A program made the position numbers and the translations under genes. A stretch of DNA of 64,000 bases from JBBROS01 sp965199595 (GTDB lineage: Bacteria; Pseudomonadota; Alphaproteobacteria; Acetobacterales; Acetobacteraceae). The notes below the pieces were generated by a model. It did not search any database. It was not told the origin of the DNA and saw only the letters and a program-made list of their open reading frames with translations. The stretch spans positions 3,286,001 to 3,350,000 of the forward strand of contig OZ241182.1 in assembly GCA_965199595.1 (NCBI GenBank), read 5' to 3'. Below are positions 54,278 to 63,900 of this stretch, piece after piece (within the stretch, counting starts at the first letter, position 1; the number at the start of each line of letters is the position of its first letter).

Positions 54278-54957
54278 CCCAACTGAGTGTTGTCATCCCG
54301 ACCTGGAACGAGGCTGGCGCCATCGGGCCCGTGGTGCTGGAGGTGCTGGACCAGGGCGTGGGCGAGGTGATCGTCGCCGATGGCGGCAGCACCGACGGCA
54401 CCGCAGACGTGGCCCGCCAGGCCGGCGCCCGCGTGATCGACGCCGGACGCGGCTATGGCCGGGCCTGCCACATGGGCGCGCAGGCAGCGGCGGGCCGGGC
54501 CATCGCCTTCATGGACGGTGATGGCGCCGACCGGCCGGACCAGTTGGCGATGCTGGCCGCGCCGATCCTGGACGGCACCCGTGACTTCACCATCGCCAGC
54601 CGCACCCGAGGCGTGCGGGACCCGGGCTCCATGAGCTGGCATCAGGTGGCGGCCGGCGCCATGGCGGGCCGGCTGATGGGCGCGCTATATGGCGTGCGCT
54701 ACACCGACATGTGCGCCTTGCGGGTGATCGGTGCCGAAACGTTGGCCCGGCTCGGCATGACGGAAATGACCTATGGCTGGAACATCGAGATGCAGATGAA
54801 GGCCGCCCGGGCCGGGCTGCGCATCCAGGAGTTCCCGGTGCCTTACCGGGTGCGCGCCGCTGGAACTTCGAAGGTCGCGGGCACGCTGGGCGGCAGCCTG
54901 CGGGCGGGGACCAAGATCATCGAGGTCATCGCCCGCATCGCCACCACCCGGCGGTAA
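54253..54957 (+). CDS. GT2 family glycosyltransferase (polyprenol-phosphate sugar synthase-like)
   Basis: 234 aa. Seen: LSVVIPTWNEAGAIGPVVLE, EVIVADGGSTDGTADVARQA (nucleotide-binding DGGS), AIAFMDGDGADRPDQLAMLA with the D-x-D, and YTDMCALRVIGAETLARLGM, as in dolichyl/undecaprenyl-phosphate sugar synthases. It lacks C-terminal membrane helices. It could supply the lipid-linked sugar for the GT-C protein of the operon. The start overlaps the radical SAM gene by 25 bases. Confidence 0.88.
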   Translation: MRPALEPLTQLSVVIPTWNEAGAIGPVVLEVLDQGVGEVIVADGGSTDGTADVARQAGARVIDAGRGYGRACHMGAQAAAGRAIAFMDGDGADRPDQLAMLAAPILDGTRDFTIASRTRGVRDPGSMSWHQVAAGAMAGRLMGALYGVRYTDMCALRVIGAETLARLGMTEMTYGWNIEMQMKAARAGLRIQEFPVPYRVRAAGTSKVAGTLGGSLRAGTKIIEVIARIATTRR

Positions 54958-54960
54958 TGG

Positions 54961-56092
54961 TTACTGCGCGTTGGCGCTCGCCTCGCTGCGGGTGGCGCCC
55001 ACCCGGGCGGCCAGGGCCGCAGCCATGAACTCATCCAGGTCGCCATCCAGCACCGCGTCCGGATTGCCCTTCTCGACCCCGGTGCGCAGGTCCTTGACCA
55101 TCTGATACGGCGCGAGCACGTAGCTGCGGATCTGGTGGCCCCAGCCGATCTCGGTCTTGGCGCTCTCCTCCACCGCGGCCGCCGCCTCGCGCTTGCGCAG
55201 CTCCGCCTCATACATCCGCGCCTTCAGCATCGTCATCGCCGTGGCGCGGTTGCGGTGCTGGCTGCGGTCGGTCTGGCAGGCGACGATGATGCCGGTGGGG
55301 ATATGGGTGATCCGGATCGCCGATTCCGTCTTGTTCACGTGCTGACCGCCGGCGCCGCTGGCCCGGAAGGTATCGATCTTGAGGTCGCTCTCATTCACCT
55401 CGATCTCGATGGTGTCGTCCACCACCGGATAGACCCAGACGCTGGCGAAGCTGGTCTGCCGCCGGGCCGCGGCATCGAACGGGCTGATGCGGACCAGGCG
55501 GTGCACCCCCGCCTCGGTCTTGAGCCAGCCATAGGCGTTCAGCCCCGTCACCTGCAGCGTGGCGGACTTGATGCCGGCCTGCTCGCCGTCGCTCTGCTCC
55601 AGCAGTTGCACCTTGCAGCCATGCCGCTCGGCCCAGCGGGTGTACATCCGGGTCAGCATCTCCGCCCAGTCCTGCGCCTCGGTGCCGCCGGCGCCGGAGT
55701 TCACCTCCAGGAACGCGTCGCGGCCATCGGCCTCGCCCGAGAGCAGGCCCTCGATCTCCAGTCGCTTGGCGCTTTCCAGCAGGTGCTTCAGCGTGTCGAT
55801 CCCATCCGCGACCATGCCGGCGTCGGCCTCGCTCTCGGCCATCTCGATCAGGTCGCTGGCATCCGCGGCCTCCCGCTCCAGCCCGAGCAGGCCGTCGATG
55901 CCGGTGGACAGGCGGGTGCGCTCGCGCATCACGGCCTGGGCCTCGGCCGGGTCATCCCAGAGCTTGGGGTCCTCGACCCGGGCATTCAGTTCCTCAAGGC
56001 GGGCGGTGGCGACATCCCAGTCAAAGATGCCTCCTCAGCAGCGCGACCGTCTGCTTGAGCTGGGTGTTGAGCGAGTCGGATTCGGTGGACAT
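54961..56092 (-). CDS. prfB: Peptide chain release factor 2, expressed by +1 frameshift
   Basis: 376 aa after frameshifting. Reads UGA and UAA stops. The first 23 codons start at the ATG at 56092 (MSTESDSLNTQLKQTVALLR) and end in CTT TGA; the main frame begins at the GAC that overlaps it and runs to 54961. Seen in the main frame: VNSGAGGTEAQDWAEMLTRM with the GGQ-domain start, GAGGQHVNKTESAIRITHIP (GGQ), the SPF motif for UGA recognition in RISPFD, and GWGHQIRSYVLAPY. The frameshift site makes production depend on RF2 level. Confidence 0.96.
56021..56035 (-). promoter_or_regulatory. Programmed +1 frameshift site of prfB
   Basis: In coding direction: AGGAGG (56035-56030), three bases, CTT (56026-56024), TGA (56023-56021), then C. 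Same order and spacing as the E. coli AGGGGG-TAT-CTT-TGA-C site: an internal Shine-Dalgarno that pushes the ribosome forward at the UGA. Confidence 0.95.
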
Positions 56093-56127
56093 GGGTCTCT
56101 CGTTCTGGCCGGCGGATCAGCCGACGG

Positions 56128-58698
56128 TTAGTAAAGCCCGCCCACACCGCTGTCGATGCCCACGCCGGGCGCGCTGGTGCTGAGCGCCATGTCGCCGCTG
56201 CCGCTGCTCTCGCCGCCGCCGATCACGCCCTGTGTCGCCCCCGGCTCCTGCCCGGTCTTGAACGCATCGGTGACCCGGCCGCTGCCGCTGTCCCACGCCA
56301 GCAGCTTCACCCCCTCCGGCATGCGGAACTGCAGCGCCGGGCGGTTCTTCAACGCCACCGCCATGAAGTCATGCCAGATCGGCGCCGAGACGGAGCTGCC
56401 GGTCTCCCTGTCGCCCAGGCTGGTGTTGTCGTCGAACCCCACCCACACCGCGGTCACCAGATCCTGGGTGAAGCCCACGAACCAGGCGTCGTTGTAGTCC
56501 TGCGTGGTGCCGGTCTTGCCGGCGATCGCGCGGCCCAGCCCCTGCCCGGCGGCATAGCCGGTGCCGCGCGACACGACGCCCTGCATCATCGTCACCAACT
56601 GGAACGTGCTCTGCGGGTCCGCGATCTGCTTGCGGTTGTCGATCAGCACCGGCGGCCTGGAGGGATCGTCGCAGCCCCGGCACTCCACGCCGCTGGCCCG
56701 CCAGATCACCTTGCCGTCGCGGTCCTGCACCGAATCGACCATCGACGGCAGCACCTCCTTGCCCCCCATCGCCAGCCCGGCATAGGCCGAGGCCTGCCGC
56801 AGCACCGTCGTCTCCACCGCGCCCAGCGAGGCCGGCAACACCTTCGGCATCCCGTCCACCACATGGAAGGCAATGGCGTTCTGCGCCACGGCATCCATCC
56901 CGACCTTCTCGGCCAGACGCACCGTGACCAGGTTCAAGGACTTCTCGAGCGCGATCCGCATCGGGGTCGGGCCGCTGAACGTCAGCCCGTAATTGTTCGG
57001 CTTCCACTCCACCTTCGTGCCCGGGTTCTGCACGAACGGCGCATCCAGCACGCGCTGGCTGGGGGAGAACCCGGCCTCCAGCGCCGTCAGGTACACCATC
57101 GGCTTGAACGAGCTGCCGGGCTGCCGCTGCGCCTGGGTGGCGCGGTTGAACTGGCTGCCATCCGCACTCCAGCCGCCGGACATCGCCAGCACACGGCCGG
57201 TCGCCGGGTCGAGCGAGACGATGGCGCCCTGCACCTGCGGCACCTGGCGCAGCTGCAGCCGCTCCGGCCGTGCCGGCGTCCGCCCCTGCGCGGGCACGCC
57301 GGCGACCGGCTCCACCATCACCACGTCACCCACCTGCAGCACCTCACCCATGGTGCGCGGCGAGCCGCCCAGCCCGGTGGCACGCACCGGCCGGGCCCAG
57401 GCGAGGTCGGACAGGAACAGCGACTGCACCTTCGGCGTGCCGTTCGCCACCGGCTGGCCCGGCACCCGTTCCAGCCAACCCACCTTGGCCTCGCTCTGGT
57501 TCACCTCCAGCACCGCAGCCACCTTCCAGTCCGGCAGCAGACCCGGCGGCCGCGGCTGTGCGCTCAGCAGGTTGCTCCAGCCCTGGCGCAGGCCGGGGCC
57601 GCCGGCCAGGTGCGCCACCGGCCCGCGCCAGCCGCCATGCGAGCGGTCATAGGCCATCAGCCCCTTGCGCAACGCTTCATCCGCGGCGGTCTGCAACGCC
57701 GGGTCGAGGCTGGTGCGGATCACGTAGCCGCCCTGGGTCGAGGCATCGGCGCCGAAGCGGTCCACCATCTGGCGGCGCACCTCCTCGCCGAACCACTCGG
57801 AGCCCGCCACCGTCTCCGGCCGGCGATACGGCGCGGGCTGGATCGGGGTCGCCTTGGCCTGCGTGGCCTGCTCCACGGTGATGGCGTGGTCTTCGGCCAT
57901 GCGGTCCAGCACCCAGTCGCGCCGGGCCTTGGCGGCATCGGGGAAGCGGAACGGGTTGTAGTTGTTCGGCGCCTTGGGCAGCACGGCCAGGAAGGCGGTC
58001 TCCGGCAGCGTCAGGTCGGTAAGGGGCTTGTTGAAATAGGCCTGGGCCGCCGCGGCGACACCATAGGATTGCAGGCCGAGATAGATCTCGTTCAGGTACA
58101 GCTCGAGCACCTTCTCCTTGGGCATGGACTGATCGATGCGGACGGCGAGGATCAGCTCCTTCACCTTCCGCGCGATCGAGACCTCGTTGCCCAGCAGCAT
58201 GTTCTTCGCAACCTGCTGGGTGATGGTCGAGGCGCCGATCGGGCGCCGGCCCTGGCCATACTGCTGGATGTCCATCCAGCCGGCCCGCGCCATGGCCATG
58301 GGGTCCACACCACGGTGGCTCCAGAACTTCTGGTCCTCGGCCGAGATGAACGCCTGCTTCACCAGCTCCGGGATGGCGTTGATGGGCAGGAAGATGCGCC
58401 GCTCGGTCGCCAGCTCCGCCACCAGGCGCTCGTCGCCGGCATAGATGCGGCTCATCACCCGCGGCTGGTAGTTGCGCAGGCCATCGAGCGTCGGCAGGTC
58501 CGCGGCATAGCGCTCATAGGTGTGCCAGCCGAAGGCCGCGGCCCCGAGCCCGCCCAGGATGACCACCGCGAAGCCGCCGGCCACCAGGCCGCGCACCACG
58601 CGCCCGGTCCGGCTGCGCTTGACCGCCGGCTTCGGCGTGGTGCCGGAGCGCGGGGCCCGCCCGTCCCGCTGCGGTTCCGTCTTCTCTGAACGTGCCAT
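56128..58698 (-). CDS. mrcA: Penicillin-binding protein 1A
   Basis: 856 aa. Bifunctional peptidoglycan glycosyltransferase/transpeptidase. Seen: a cytoplasmic basic N-terminus and one membrane helix (about 37-57); GT51 domain with AFISAEDQKFWSHRGVD (catalytic Glu) and RRPIGASTITQQVAKNMLLG and RKVKELILAVRI; transpeptidase with the Ser in QRQPGSSFKPMVYLTALEAG (SxxK), SLNLVTVRLAEKVG (SxN) and AGKTGTTQDYNDAWFVGFTQ (KTGT). An OB-like insert lies between the domains. Follows the amidase gene after 4 bases. Confidence 0.95.
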   Translation of the reverse strand: MARSEKTEPQRDGRAPRSGTTPKPAVKRSRTGRVVRGLVAGGFAVVILGGLGAAAFGWHTYERYAADLPTLDGLRNYQPRVMSRIYAGDERLVAELATERRIFLPINAIPELVKQAFISAEDQKFWSHRGVDPMAMARAGWMDIQQYGQGRRPIGASTITQQVAKNMLLGNEVSIARKVKELILAVRIDQSMPKEKVLELYLNEIYLGLQSYGVAAAAQAYFNKPLTDLTLPETAFLAVLPKAPNNYNPFRFPDAAKARRDWVLDRMAEDHAITVEQATQAKATPIQPAPYRRPETVAGSEWFGEEVRRQMVDRFGADASTQGGYVIRTSLDPALQTAADEALRKGLMAYDRSHGGWRGPVAHLAGGPGLRQGWSNLLSAQPRPPGLLPDWKVAAVLEVNQSEAKVGWLERVPGQPVANGTPKVQSLFLSDLAWARPVRATGLGGSPRTMGEVLQVGDVVMVEPVAGVPAQGRTPARPERLQLRQVPQVQGAIVSLDPATGRVLAMSGGWSADGSQFNRATQAQRQPGSSFKPMVYLTALEAGFSPSQRVLDAPFVQNPGTKVEWKPNNYGLTFSGPTPMRIALEKSLNLVTVRLAEKVGMDAVAQNAIAFHVVDGMPKVLPASLGAVETTVLRQASAYAGLAMGGKEVLPSMVDSVQDRDGKVIWRASGVECRGCDDPSRPPVLIDNRKQIADPQSTFQLVTMMQGVVSRGTGYAAGQGLGRAIAGKTGTTQDYNDAWFVGFTQDLVTAVWVGFDDNTSLGDRETGSSVSAPIWHDFMAVALKNRPALQFRMPEGVKLLAWDSGSGRVTDAFKTGQEPGATQGVIGGGESSGSGDMALSTSAPGVGIDSGVGGLY

Positions 58699-58702
58699 GA
58701 CC

Positions 58703-59509
58703 CTACCCTGCCGCGACCCGGACCGCGCGATTGCCCGCGGCCAGGTATGATTCGATTGCCCGGCGCAACGCGCCCGCGACCCGGACCCGGTGGTCCGCCC
58801 GCCGCAACGCCGCCTCGTCCAGCCGGTTCGACATGAACCCCATCTCCACCAGCACGCTCGGCACGTCCGCTGCCTTCAACACGGCGAAACGGGCGTGCCG
58901 GGCCGGGTTGGTCAACATGCCCAGATCCGGCGACATCGCTCCCACCAGGCTGCGCGCCACGCGGGCCGAGCCCTGCCGCGTCTCCTGCCGCACCAGGCTG
59001 GAGAGGATCTGCGCCACGTCCGCCGGCAACCCATGCAGGCCGCCGGCCAGGCGGTCCACGCTGTTCTCCCGCTGCGCCAGCGCGGCGGTCTGCGGGTCGG
59101 ATGCCGTGTCCGCCAAGGTATAGACGCTGGCGCCTCGCACCGTGTGGTCCGCCAGCGCATCGGCGTGCATGGAGACGAACAGCGCCGCCCCGTGCCGCTG
59201 CGCGATGCCGACACGGTCCGGCAGCGGGATGAACACGTCCCGCGTCCGCGTCAGCACGACCCGGCACTGCCCGCCGGCCTCCAGCTGCCGCTTCAACTCC
59301 TGTGCCGTGGCGAGTGCAACGTGCTTCTCATACGTTCCCGAGACACCGACCGCCCCGGGGTCCTTGCCGCCATGCCCGGGGTCGAGCATCACCAGCGGCA
59401 GGGGCGCGCCCGGCCGCGCGGCACGGCGCTGTGCCGCCAGCGCGGCCGTGGGCGCGATCGCCAGCCCGGCGAGCAGGGAGCGGCGAAGGATGAGTGCTGG
59501 CGGTGCCAT
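58703..59509 (-). CDS. N-acetylmuramoyl-L-alanine amidase (Amidase_3)
   Basis: 268 aa. Cleaves the stem peptide from peptidoglycan. Seen: a twin-Arg-like, hydrophobic N-terminal signal (LRRSLLAGLAIAPTAALAAQ), the zinc ligands His in VMLDPGHGGKDPGAVGVSG, Glu in TYEKHVALA and His in FVSMHADAL, and catalytic Glu in VLVEMGFMSNRLDE. No AMIN domain, so it is shorter than AmiC. Same operon as the PBP1A gene, so it acts in wall remodelling. The ftsEX genes upstream in the window may control such amidases. Confidence 0.92.
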   Translation of the reverse strand: MAPPALILRRSLLAGLAIAPTAALAAQRRAARPGAPLPLVMLDPGHGGKDPGAVGVSGTYEKHVALATAQELKRQLEAGGQCRVVLTRTRDVFIPLPDRVGIAQRHGAALFVSMHADALADHTVRGASVYTLADTASDPQTAALAQRENSVDRLAGGLHGLPADVAQILSSLVRQETRQGSARVARSLVGAMSPDLGMLTNPARHARFAVLKAADVPSVLVEMGFMSNRLDEAALRRADHRVRVAGALRRAIESYLAAGNRAVRVAAG

Positions 59510-59975
59510 GCCCGCTCCATAGCACAGGAGCGCGGCCGCTGCATTCCGTTCGTTCGGCAGGAGCAGACGCAGGTTGCGGGGCGTGCCGGGCCACGCATGG
59601 CAGGCATCTTGCGGCATGTTGCAGTTTCGGCCATCCTGGTCCTGTTCCGGTGGCGCAGCCCCGGCCGACTCCGTGCATGCCGCCGCGCCCCAGGGTGTGG
59701 CCGCGCGAACTCCGGTGTCGCCCCTGCGCCGCTGCCCGCGCCGCGCGAAGGCGCGCCGGGGTCCGATCGCCTCACCGGGCGACGCACGCGGCCTTGGCCG
59801 GGTCGCGGCGCCCACCTTACCAGGGTCTGCATGCCAAGCGTCGGTTCCGTTATCCCAAGTCCCGAACCGAACACGCGGCTCTTCGCACCTGGCGAACCGT
59901 CCCCAAGCCTTTTCCGCCGCCACAGCAGCGTGCCACGCACGCGCGGGCCGGCGGACCTTCGGAGTTCCCAACACC
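59510..59975. other. 466-bp divergent gap, probable long RNase E leader
   Basis: Between the divergent amidase and rne starts. No gene is supported. The rne frame stays open upstream to 59574 but lacks conserved sequence, and the amidase frame is also open through it, both effects of high GC. E. coli rne has a leader of about 360 bases that RNase E itself cleaves for feedback; a long leader here would fit, but no matching structure was established. Confidence 0.4.
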
Positions 59976-62900
59976 ATGACGAAGCGCATGCTGATCGACA
60001 GCACCCACGCGGAAGAGATCCGCGTGGTGGTCCTGGACGGTAACCGCCTCGAGGACTACGACGTCGAGACTTCCACCAAGCAGCAGCTCAAGGGCAACAT
60101 CTACCTGGCGAAGATCGTCCGGGTGGAGCCGAGCCTGCAGGCCGCCTTCGTCGAGTTCGGCGGTGGGCGCCACGGTTTTCTGGCGTTCGGCGAGATCCAT
60201 CCGGACTATTACCAGATCCCCGTCGCCGACCGGAAGCGCCTGCTGGAGATGCAGGAAGCCGAAGCCCGCGAGGACGAGGAGGAAGAGGAGCGCGAGGCCG
60301 CCCGCAGCGAACGCCGCGGCCGCCGCGACCGTCCCTCCGCCAGCAGCGACGCCGGCAACGGCGAGGCCGGCGAGACCACGATGGAGAGCAGCACCGCAGA
60401 ACCCGGAGCCGCGCCGGACGAAGCCGCCGCCCTCCCCCAGGACGAGCCCGCCGCCGCTGACAGCGTGATCGAGGCCGGCTACGCGCTCCAGGCGGACCCC
60501 GAGGGCGCCGAGCTGGCGATGCCGCGCCCCGACCAGGTGGCCCAGGCCGCCGCCATCGCGCAGGACATCATCATCGCGCCCGCCGAGGCCGCCGAGCTGT
60601 TCCCGGCCGCGCCCGAGCCGCAGCAGGAGGCGGAGGCCCAGGCGGTCGCCGGTTCCGCCACGGAGATCCAGGCCGAAGCCGAGGCGGAAGCCGTGGTCGA
60701 CGCCATCCTGTCCGCCGAACCCGAACAGCAGGCCGACCTGCTGGCCGAGGTGTTGGGCTTCGGACCCGCCGCATCTGAGGCTGCCGGGCCGGCCGCGGAA
60801 GCGCAGGTCCCGAGCCTCGAGGTCATCGACGCCCCGGCCCCCGACGCCCCCGAGAGCCTGGGCGGCGAGCACGACACCGACGAGCAGCCGGATCGCCGCT
60901 CCACCCCCCGCTTCCTGCGCAACTACAAGATCCAGGAGGTGATGCGCCGCCGCCAGATCCTGCTGGTGCAGGTCGTGAAGGAGGAGCGCGGCACCAAGGG
61001 CGCGGCGCTCACCACCTATATCTCGCTTGCCGGCCGCTTCTCCGTGCTGATGCCGAACTCGCCCCGTGGCGGCGGCATCTCCCGCAAGATCACCTCCGCC
61101 GCCGACCGCCGCCGCCTGAAGGAGATCACCGCCGAGCTGGACCTGCCGCGCGGCATGGGCCTGATCGTGCGCACCGCCGGCGCCAACCGGCCGCGCCCCG
61201 AGATCATCCGGGACTGCGAGTACCTGCTGAACCAGTGGGACCAGATCCGCGATCTCACCATGAAGAGCATGGCGCCGACGCTGATCTATGAGGAGGCGAG
61301 CCTCATCAAGCGCGCCATCCGCGACGTGTACTCCCGCGAGGTCGACGACATCCTGGTGGATGGCGAGGAAGGCTGGCGCGCCGCCCACGACTTCATGCGC
61401 ATGCTGATGCCGACCCACGCCAGGAAGGTGCAGCTGTGGAAGGACCCGCAGCCGCTGTTCGCCAAGGCGCAGGTCGAGCAGCAGCTGGACGCCATGCTGC
61501 TGCCGAACGTGCAGCTGCGCTCCGGCGGCTACCTGGTCATCAACCAGACCGAGGCGCTGGTCGCCATCGACGTGAACTCCGGCCGCTCGACCCGGGAGCG
61601 AGGCATCGAGGAGACGGCGCTGCGCACTAACCTCGAAGCCGCCGAGGAGGCGGCGAGGCAGCTCCGCCTGCGCGACCTGGCCGGGCTGATCGTCATCGAC
61701 TTCATCGACATGGAGAGCCGGCGCAACAACACGGCGGTCGAGAAGAAGCTCAAGGACGCGCTGAAGAACGACCGCGCCCGCATCCAGATCGGCTCCATCA
61801 GCCATTTCGGCCTGCTGGAGATGAGCCGCCAGCGCCTGCGCCCCTCGCTGGCCGAGACCAGCTTCATCACCTGCCCGCATTGCGGCGGCAGCGGCCATGT
61901 CCGCGGCACCGAGAGCGCTGCCCTGGCCGTGCTGCGCGGCATCGAGGACGAGGGCAGCAAGCGACGCTCGGCCGAGATCATCGTGCACGTCGCCGGCGCC
62001 GTCGCCTTCTACATCCTGAACCACAAGCGCGTGCGCCTGGGCGAGATCGAGGAGCGGTTCGGCCTGCACGTCGCCTTCAGCCCCGACGAGTCGATGCGGG
62101 CGCCGGAGATGCGCATCGAGCGGGTGCGCGCACAGGTCACCTCCGACCTGCCCGCCCCGATCAGCCAGCTGGCGCCGCCCGAGCCCTTCGAGGACCCCGA
62201 TGAGGAGGTCGTCGTCGAGACGCCCGACATCGCCGAGGACGAGGACGAGGTTGAAGCCGCCGACAGCGAGGCCGACCGGCCCGGCGAGACCGCCGAGGAA
62301 GGCGACCAGCGCCGCAAGAAGCGCCGCCGCCGCCGCCGGGGCGGCCGCCGTGAGGATGGCGCCGCCGCGCCCGACGGCCCGGCCACGGATGACACCGCAG
62401 GCCCGTCAGAGGCCGGCAGCGCTGCGGGCGACGACGACGCGGCTCCCGCGAACCTCGAGGACGGAGCCCTCCCGGAGCAGACCGAGCTGCTGATCGGCAC
62501 CGACGCCGAGCCCGGCAGCGAGAACGCCGGCGAGCCCGAGGCTGCCAGCGCCGAGGATGGCGAGCGCAAGCGCCGTGGCCGCCGCGGCGGCCGTCGTCGC
62601 CGCCGGGACACGCCGGCCGCCGGTGAGGGCACCGAGGGCGGCGAGCCCATCGAGGATGCAGTGGACGCGCCCACCGCCTCCGCTCCGATGACGCCGCCGC
62701 CGGGCCTGCCCGTCCCGGCCCCTGTGCCCGTGCCGATGTATGTCGGCCCCACCCCGGCCGATCCCTTCGGCGGCAGCAACGCCTTCGACTTCTTCGACGC
62801 CATCGAGCAGGCCGAGCAGCAGCGCGCCATGCAGCCGGTCCAGCGTGCCGAGCCAGCTTCGGCTCCCGCGCCGGCTCCGGCCGCGGTCGAACCGGCGCCC

Positions 62901-63083
62901 GAGCCAGCCGCCCCGGCATCACGCGCCGAGCCCGAGCCGGAGGTGCCGGAGACGGTCGAGCAGCCGGCTCCCGTCGAGGCTCCCGCTGCCGAGACGCCCG
63001 TCCAGAACCAGACCGCCCCCCCGGTCATGGTGGGCGGCGATGAGGAGCCAGCCGAGAAGAAGCGCGGCTGGTGGCGCCGCTGA
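59976..63083 (+). CDS. rne: Ribonuclease E
   Basis: 1035 aa. Essential endoribonuclease and degradosome scaffold. Seen: N-terminal MTKRMLIDSTHAEEIRVVVL; an S1 domain split by an acidic Ala/Glu/Pro insertion of about 200 residues (about 95-310); 5' sensor and RNase H-like region; DNase I-like core with metal ligands in ALVAIDVNSGRSTRERG and LIVIDFIDMESRRNN; Zn-link CPHC near 633-636; then a disordered C-terminal scaffold with Arg-rich blocks (RRKKRRRRRRGGRR, KRRGRRGGRRRRR) and a closing KKRGWWRR. GGAG lies 12 bases before the ATG, rather far. Confidence 0.96.
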   Translation: MTKRMLIDSTHAEEIRVVVLDGNRLEDYDVETSTKQQLKGNIYLAKIVRVEPSLQAAFVEFGGGRHGFLAFGEIHPDYYQIPVADRKRLLEMQEAEAREDEEEEEREAARSERRGRRDRPSASSDAGNGEAGETTMESSTAEPGAAPDEAAALPQDEPAAADSVIEAGYALQADPEGAELAMPRPDQVAQAAAIAQDIIIAPAEAAELFPAAPEPQQEAEAQAVAGSATEIQAEAEAEAVVDAILSAEPEQQADLLAEVLGFGPAASEAAGPAAEAQVPSLEVIDAPAPDAPESLGGEHDTDEQPDRRSTPRFLRNYKIQEVMRRRQILLVQVVKEERGTKGAALTTYISLAGRFSVLMPNSPRGGGISRKITSAADRRRLKEITAELDLPRGMGLIVRTAGANRPRPEIIRDCEYLLNQWDQIRDLTMKSMAPTLIYEEASLIKRAIRDVYSREVDDILVDGEEGWRAAHDFMRMLMPTHARKVQLWKDPQPLFAKAQVEQQLDAMLLPNVQLRSGGYLVINQTEALVAIDVNSGRSTRERGIEETALRTNLEAAEEAARQLRLRDLAGLIVIDFIDMESRRNNTAVEKKLKDALKNDRARIQIGSISHFGLLEMSRQRLRPSLAETSFITCPHCGGSGHVRGTESAALAVLRGIEDEGSKRRSAEIIVHVAGAVAFYILNHKRVRLGEIEERFGLHVAFSPDESMRAPEMRIERVRAQVTSDLPAPISQLAPPEPFEDPDEEVVVETPDIAEDEDEVEAADSEADRPGETAEEGDQRRKKRRRRRRGGRREDGAAAPDGPATDDTAGPSEAGSAAGDDDAAPANLEDGALPEQTELLIGTDAEPGSENAGEPEAASAEDGERKRRGRRGGRRRRRDTPAAGEGTEGGEPIEDAVDAPTASAPMTPPPGLPVPAPVPVPMYVGPTPADPFGGSNAFDFFDAIEQAEQQRAMQPVQRAEPASAPAPAPAAVEPAPEPAAPASRAEPEPEVPETVEQPAPVEAPAAETPVQNQTAPPVMVGGDEEPAEKKRGWWRR

Positions 63084-63092
63084 CGCCCACGG

Positions 63093-63806
63093 TCAGCGCG
63101 TCAGCCTGATCTCCAGCCCCTTCCGGATCCAGCCGGCCTCGATTGCGTCGAGGTCGGTCTGGCCGGAGGGGTTCGCCTTGCCGGGCCGGGTCGAGAGGCC
63201 CGGCTGCACGTCCCGTGTCCAGAGGTCCAGCAGCCGGGCCAGCTCCGGCAGCGGATCGGCGTGATCATCGACCCGCAGGTCCAGGTCCGCGAAATCCTCG
63301 GCCGTCACCAGCCGCATCGCCGCCGACTGCCGGCCCCGCCGGTCGCCCCCGGCCCGTTCCCCCGCCAGCATCGCCGCCATCATCCGCCGCTCCAGCGGGC
63401 CCGGCCCCTGCATCGCCGCCAGCGTCTCCGCCAGCACCGCCGGCCCGGCCAGCATGTTGCCGGCGACGCTTACACCCTCGCCCGACACGCTGCCGCACCA
63501 GGCCACGCAATGCCGCCCGGTCCAGGCGGCGGTACGGCCGTGCCGGTCCACCACGTGCACCTGCCGCAGCCCGGCCCCGCCATCCCCCGCCAGCGCCCCC
63601 TCGATCGCGGCCTCTGGCGACAGGCCGCGTTCGAGCGCGTCCAGGATCGCCGGGCCGAGATAGCGGTTGGTCATGGACTGCGTGGACACCGCACCCACCC
63701 CCGCCCGCACGAAAGGACAGCTGGCGCCCACCGCGAAGTTGCACGTGGCGACCGCCACCGCGAAGGCTCCGGTTCCAGGATCATGGGCAACGATCGACCA
63801 GGTCAT
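63093..63806 (-). CDS. DUF1028 family Ntn-hydrolase-like protein
   Basis: 237 aa. Seen: MTWSIVAHDPGTGAFAVAVA, FAVGASCPFVRAGVGAVSTQ, SMTNRYLGPAILDALERGLS, RQVHVVDRHGRTAAWTG and VSVAGNMLAGPAVLAETLAA. This is the DUF1028 pattern, an Ntn-hydrolase-like fold with an N-terminal Thr/Ser; enzymatic activity is not established. Convergent with rne (9-bp gap), divergent from the malate synthase gene. Confidence 0.9.
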   Translation of the reverse strand: MTWSIVAHDPGTGAFAVAVATCNFAVGASCPFVRAGVGAVSTQSMTNRYLGPAILDALERGLSPEAAIEGALAGDGGAGLRQVHVVDRHGRTAAWTGRHCVAWCGSVSGEGVSVAGNMLAGPAVLAETLAAMQGPGPLERRMMAAMLAGERAGGDRRGRQSAAMRLVTAEDFADLDLRVDDHADPLPELARLLDLWTRDVQPGLSTRPGKANPSGQTDLDAIEAGWIRKGLEIRLTR

Positions 63807-63900
63807 GCGGCAATGCTCCAGTTTATTGACCCGCCAGCCATGCAGCGTCTCGACAGCCGCGCCAAGCCCGGCCATGACGGGAGCAGCGGAGGATCCATCC

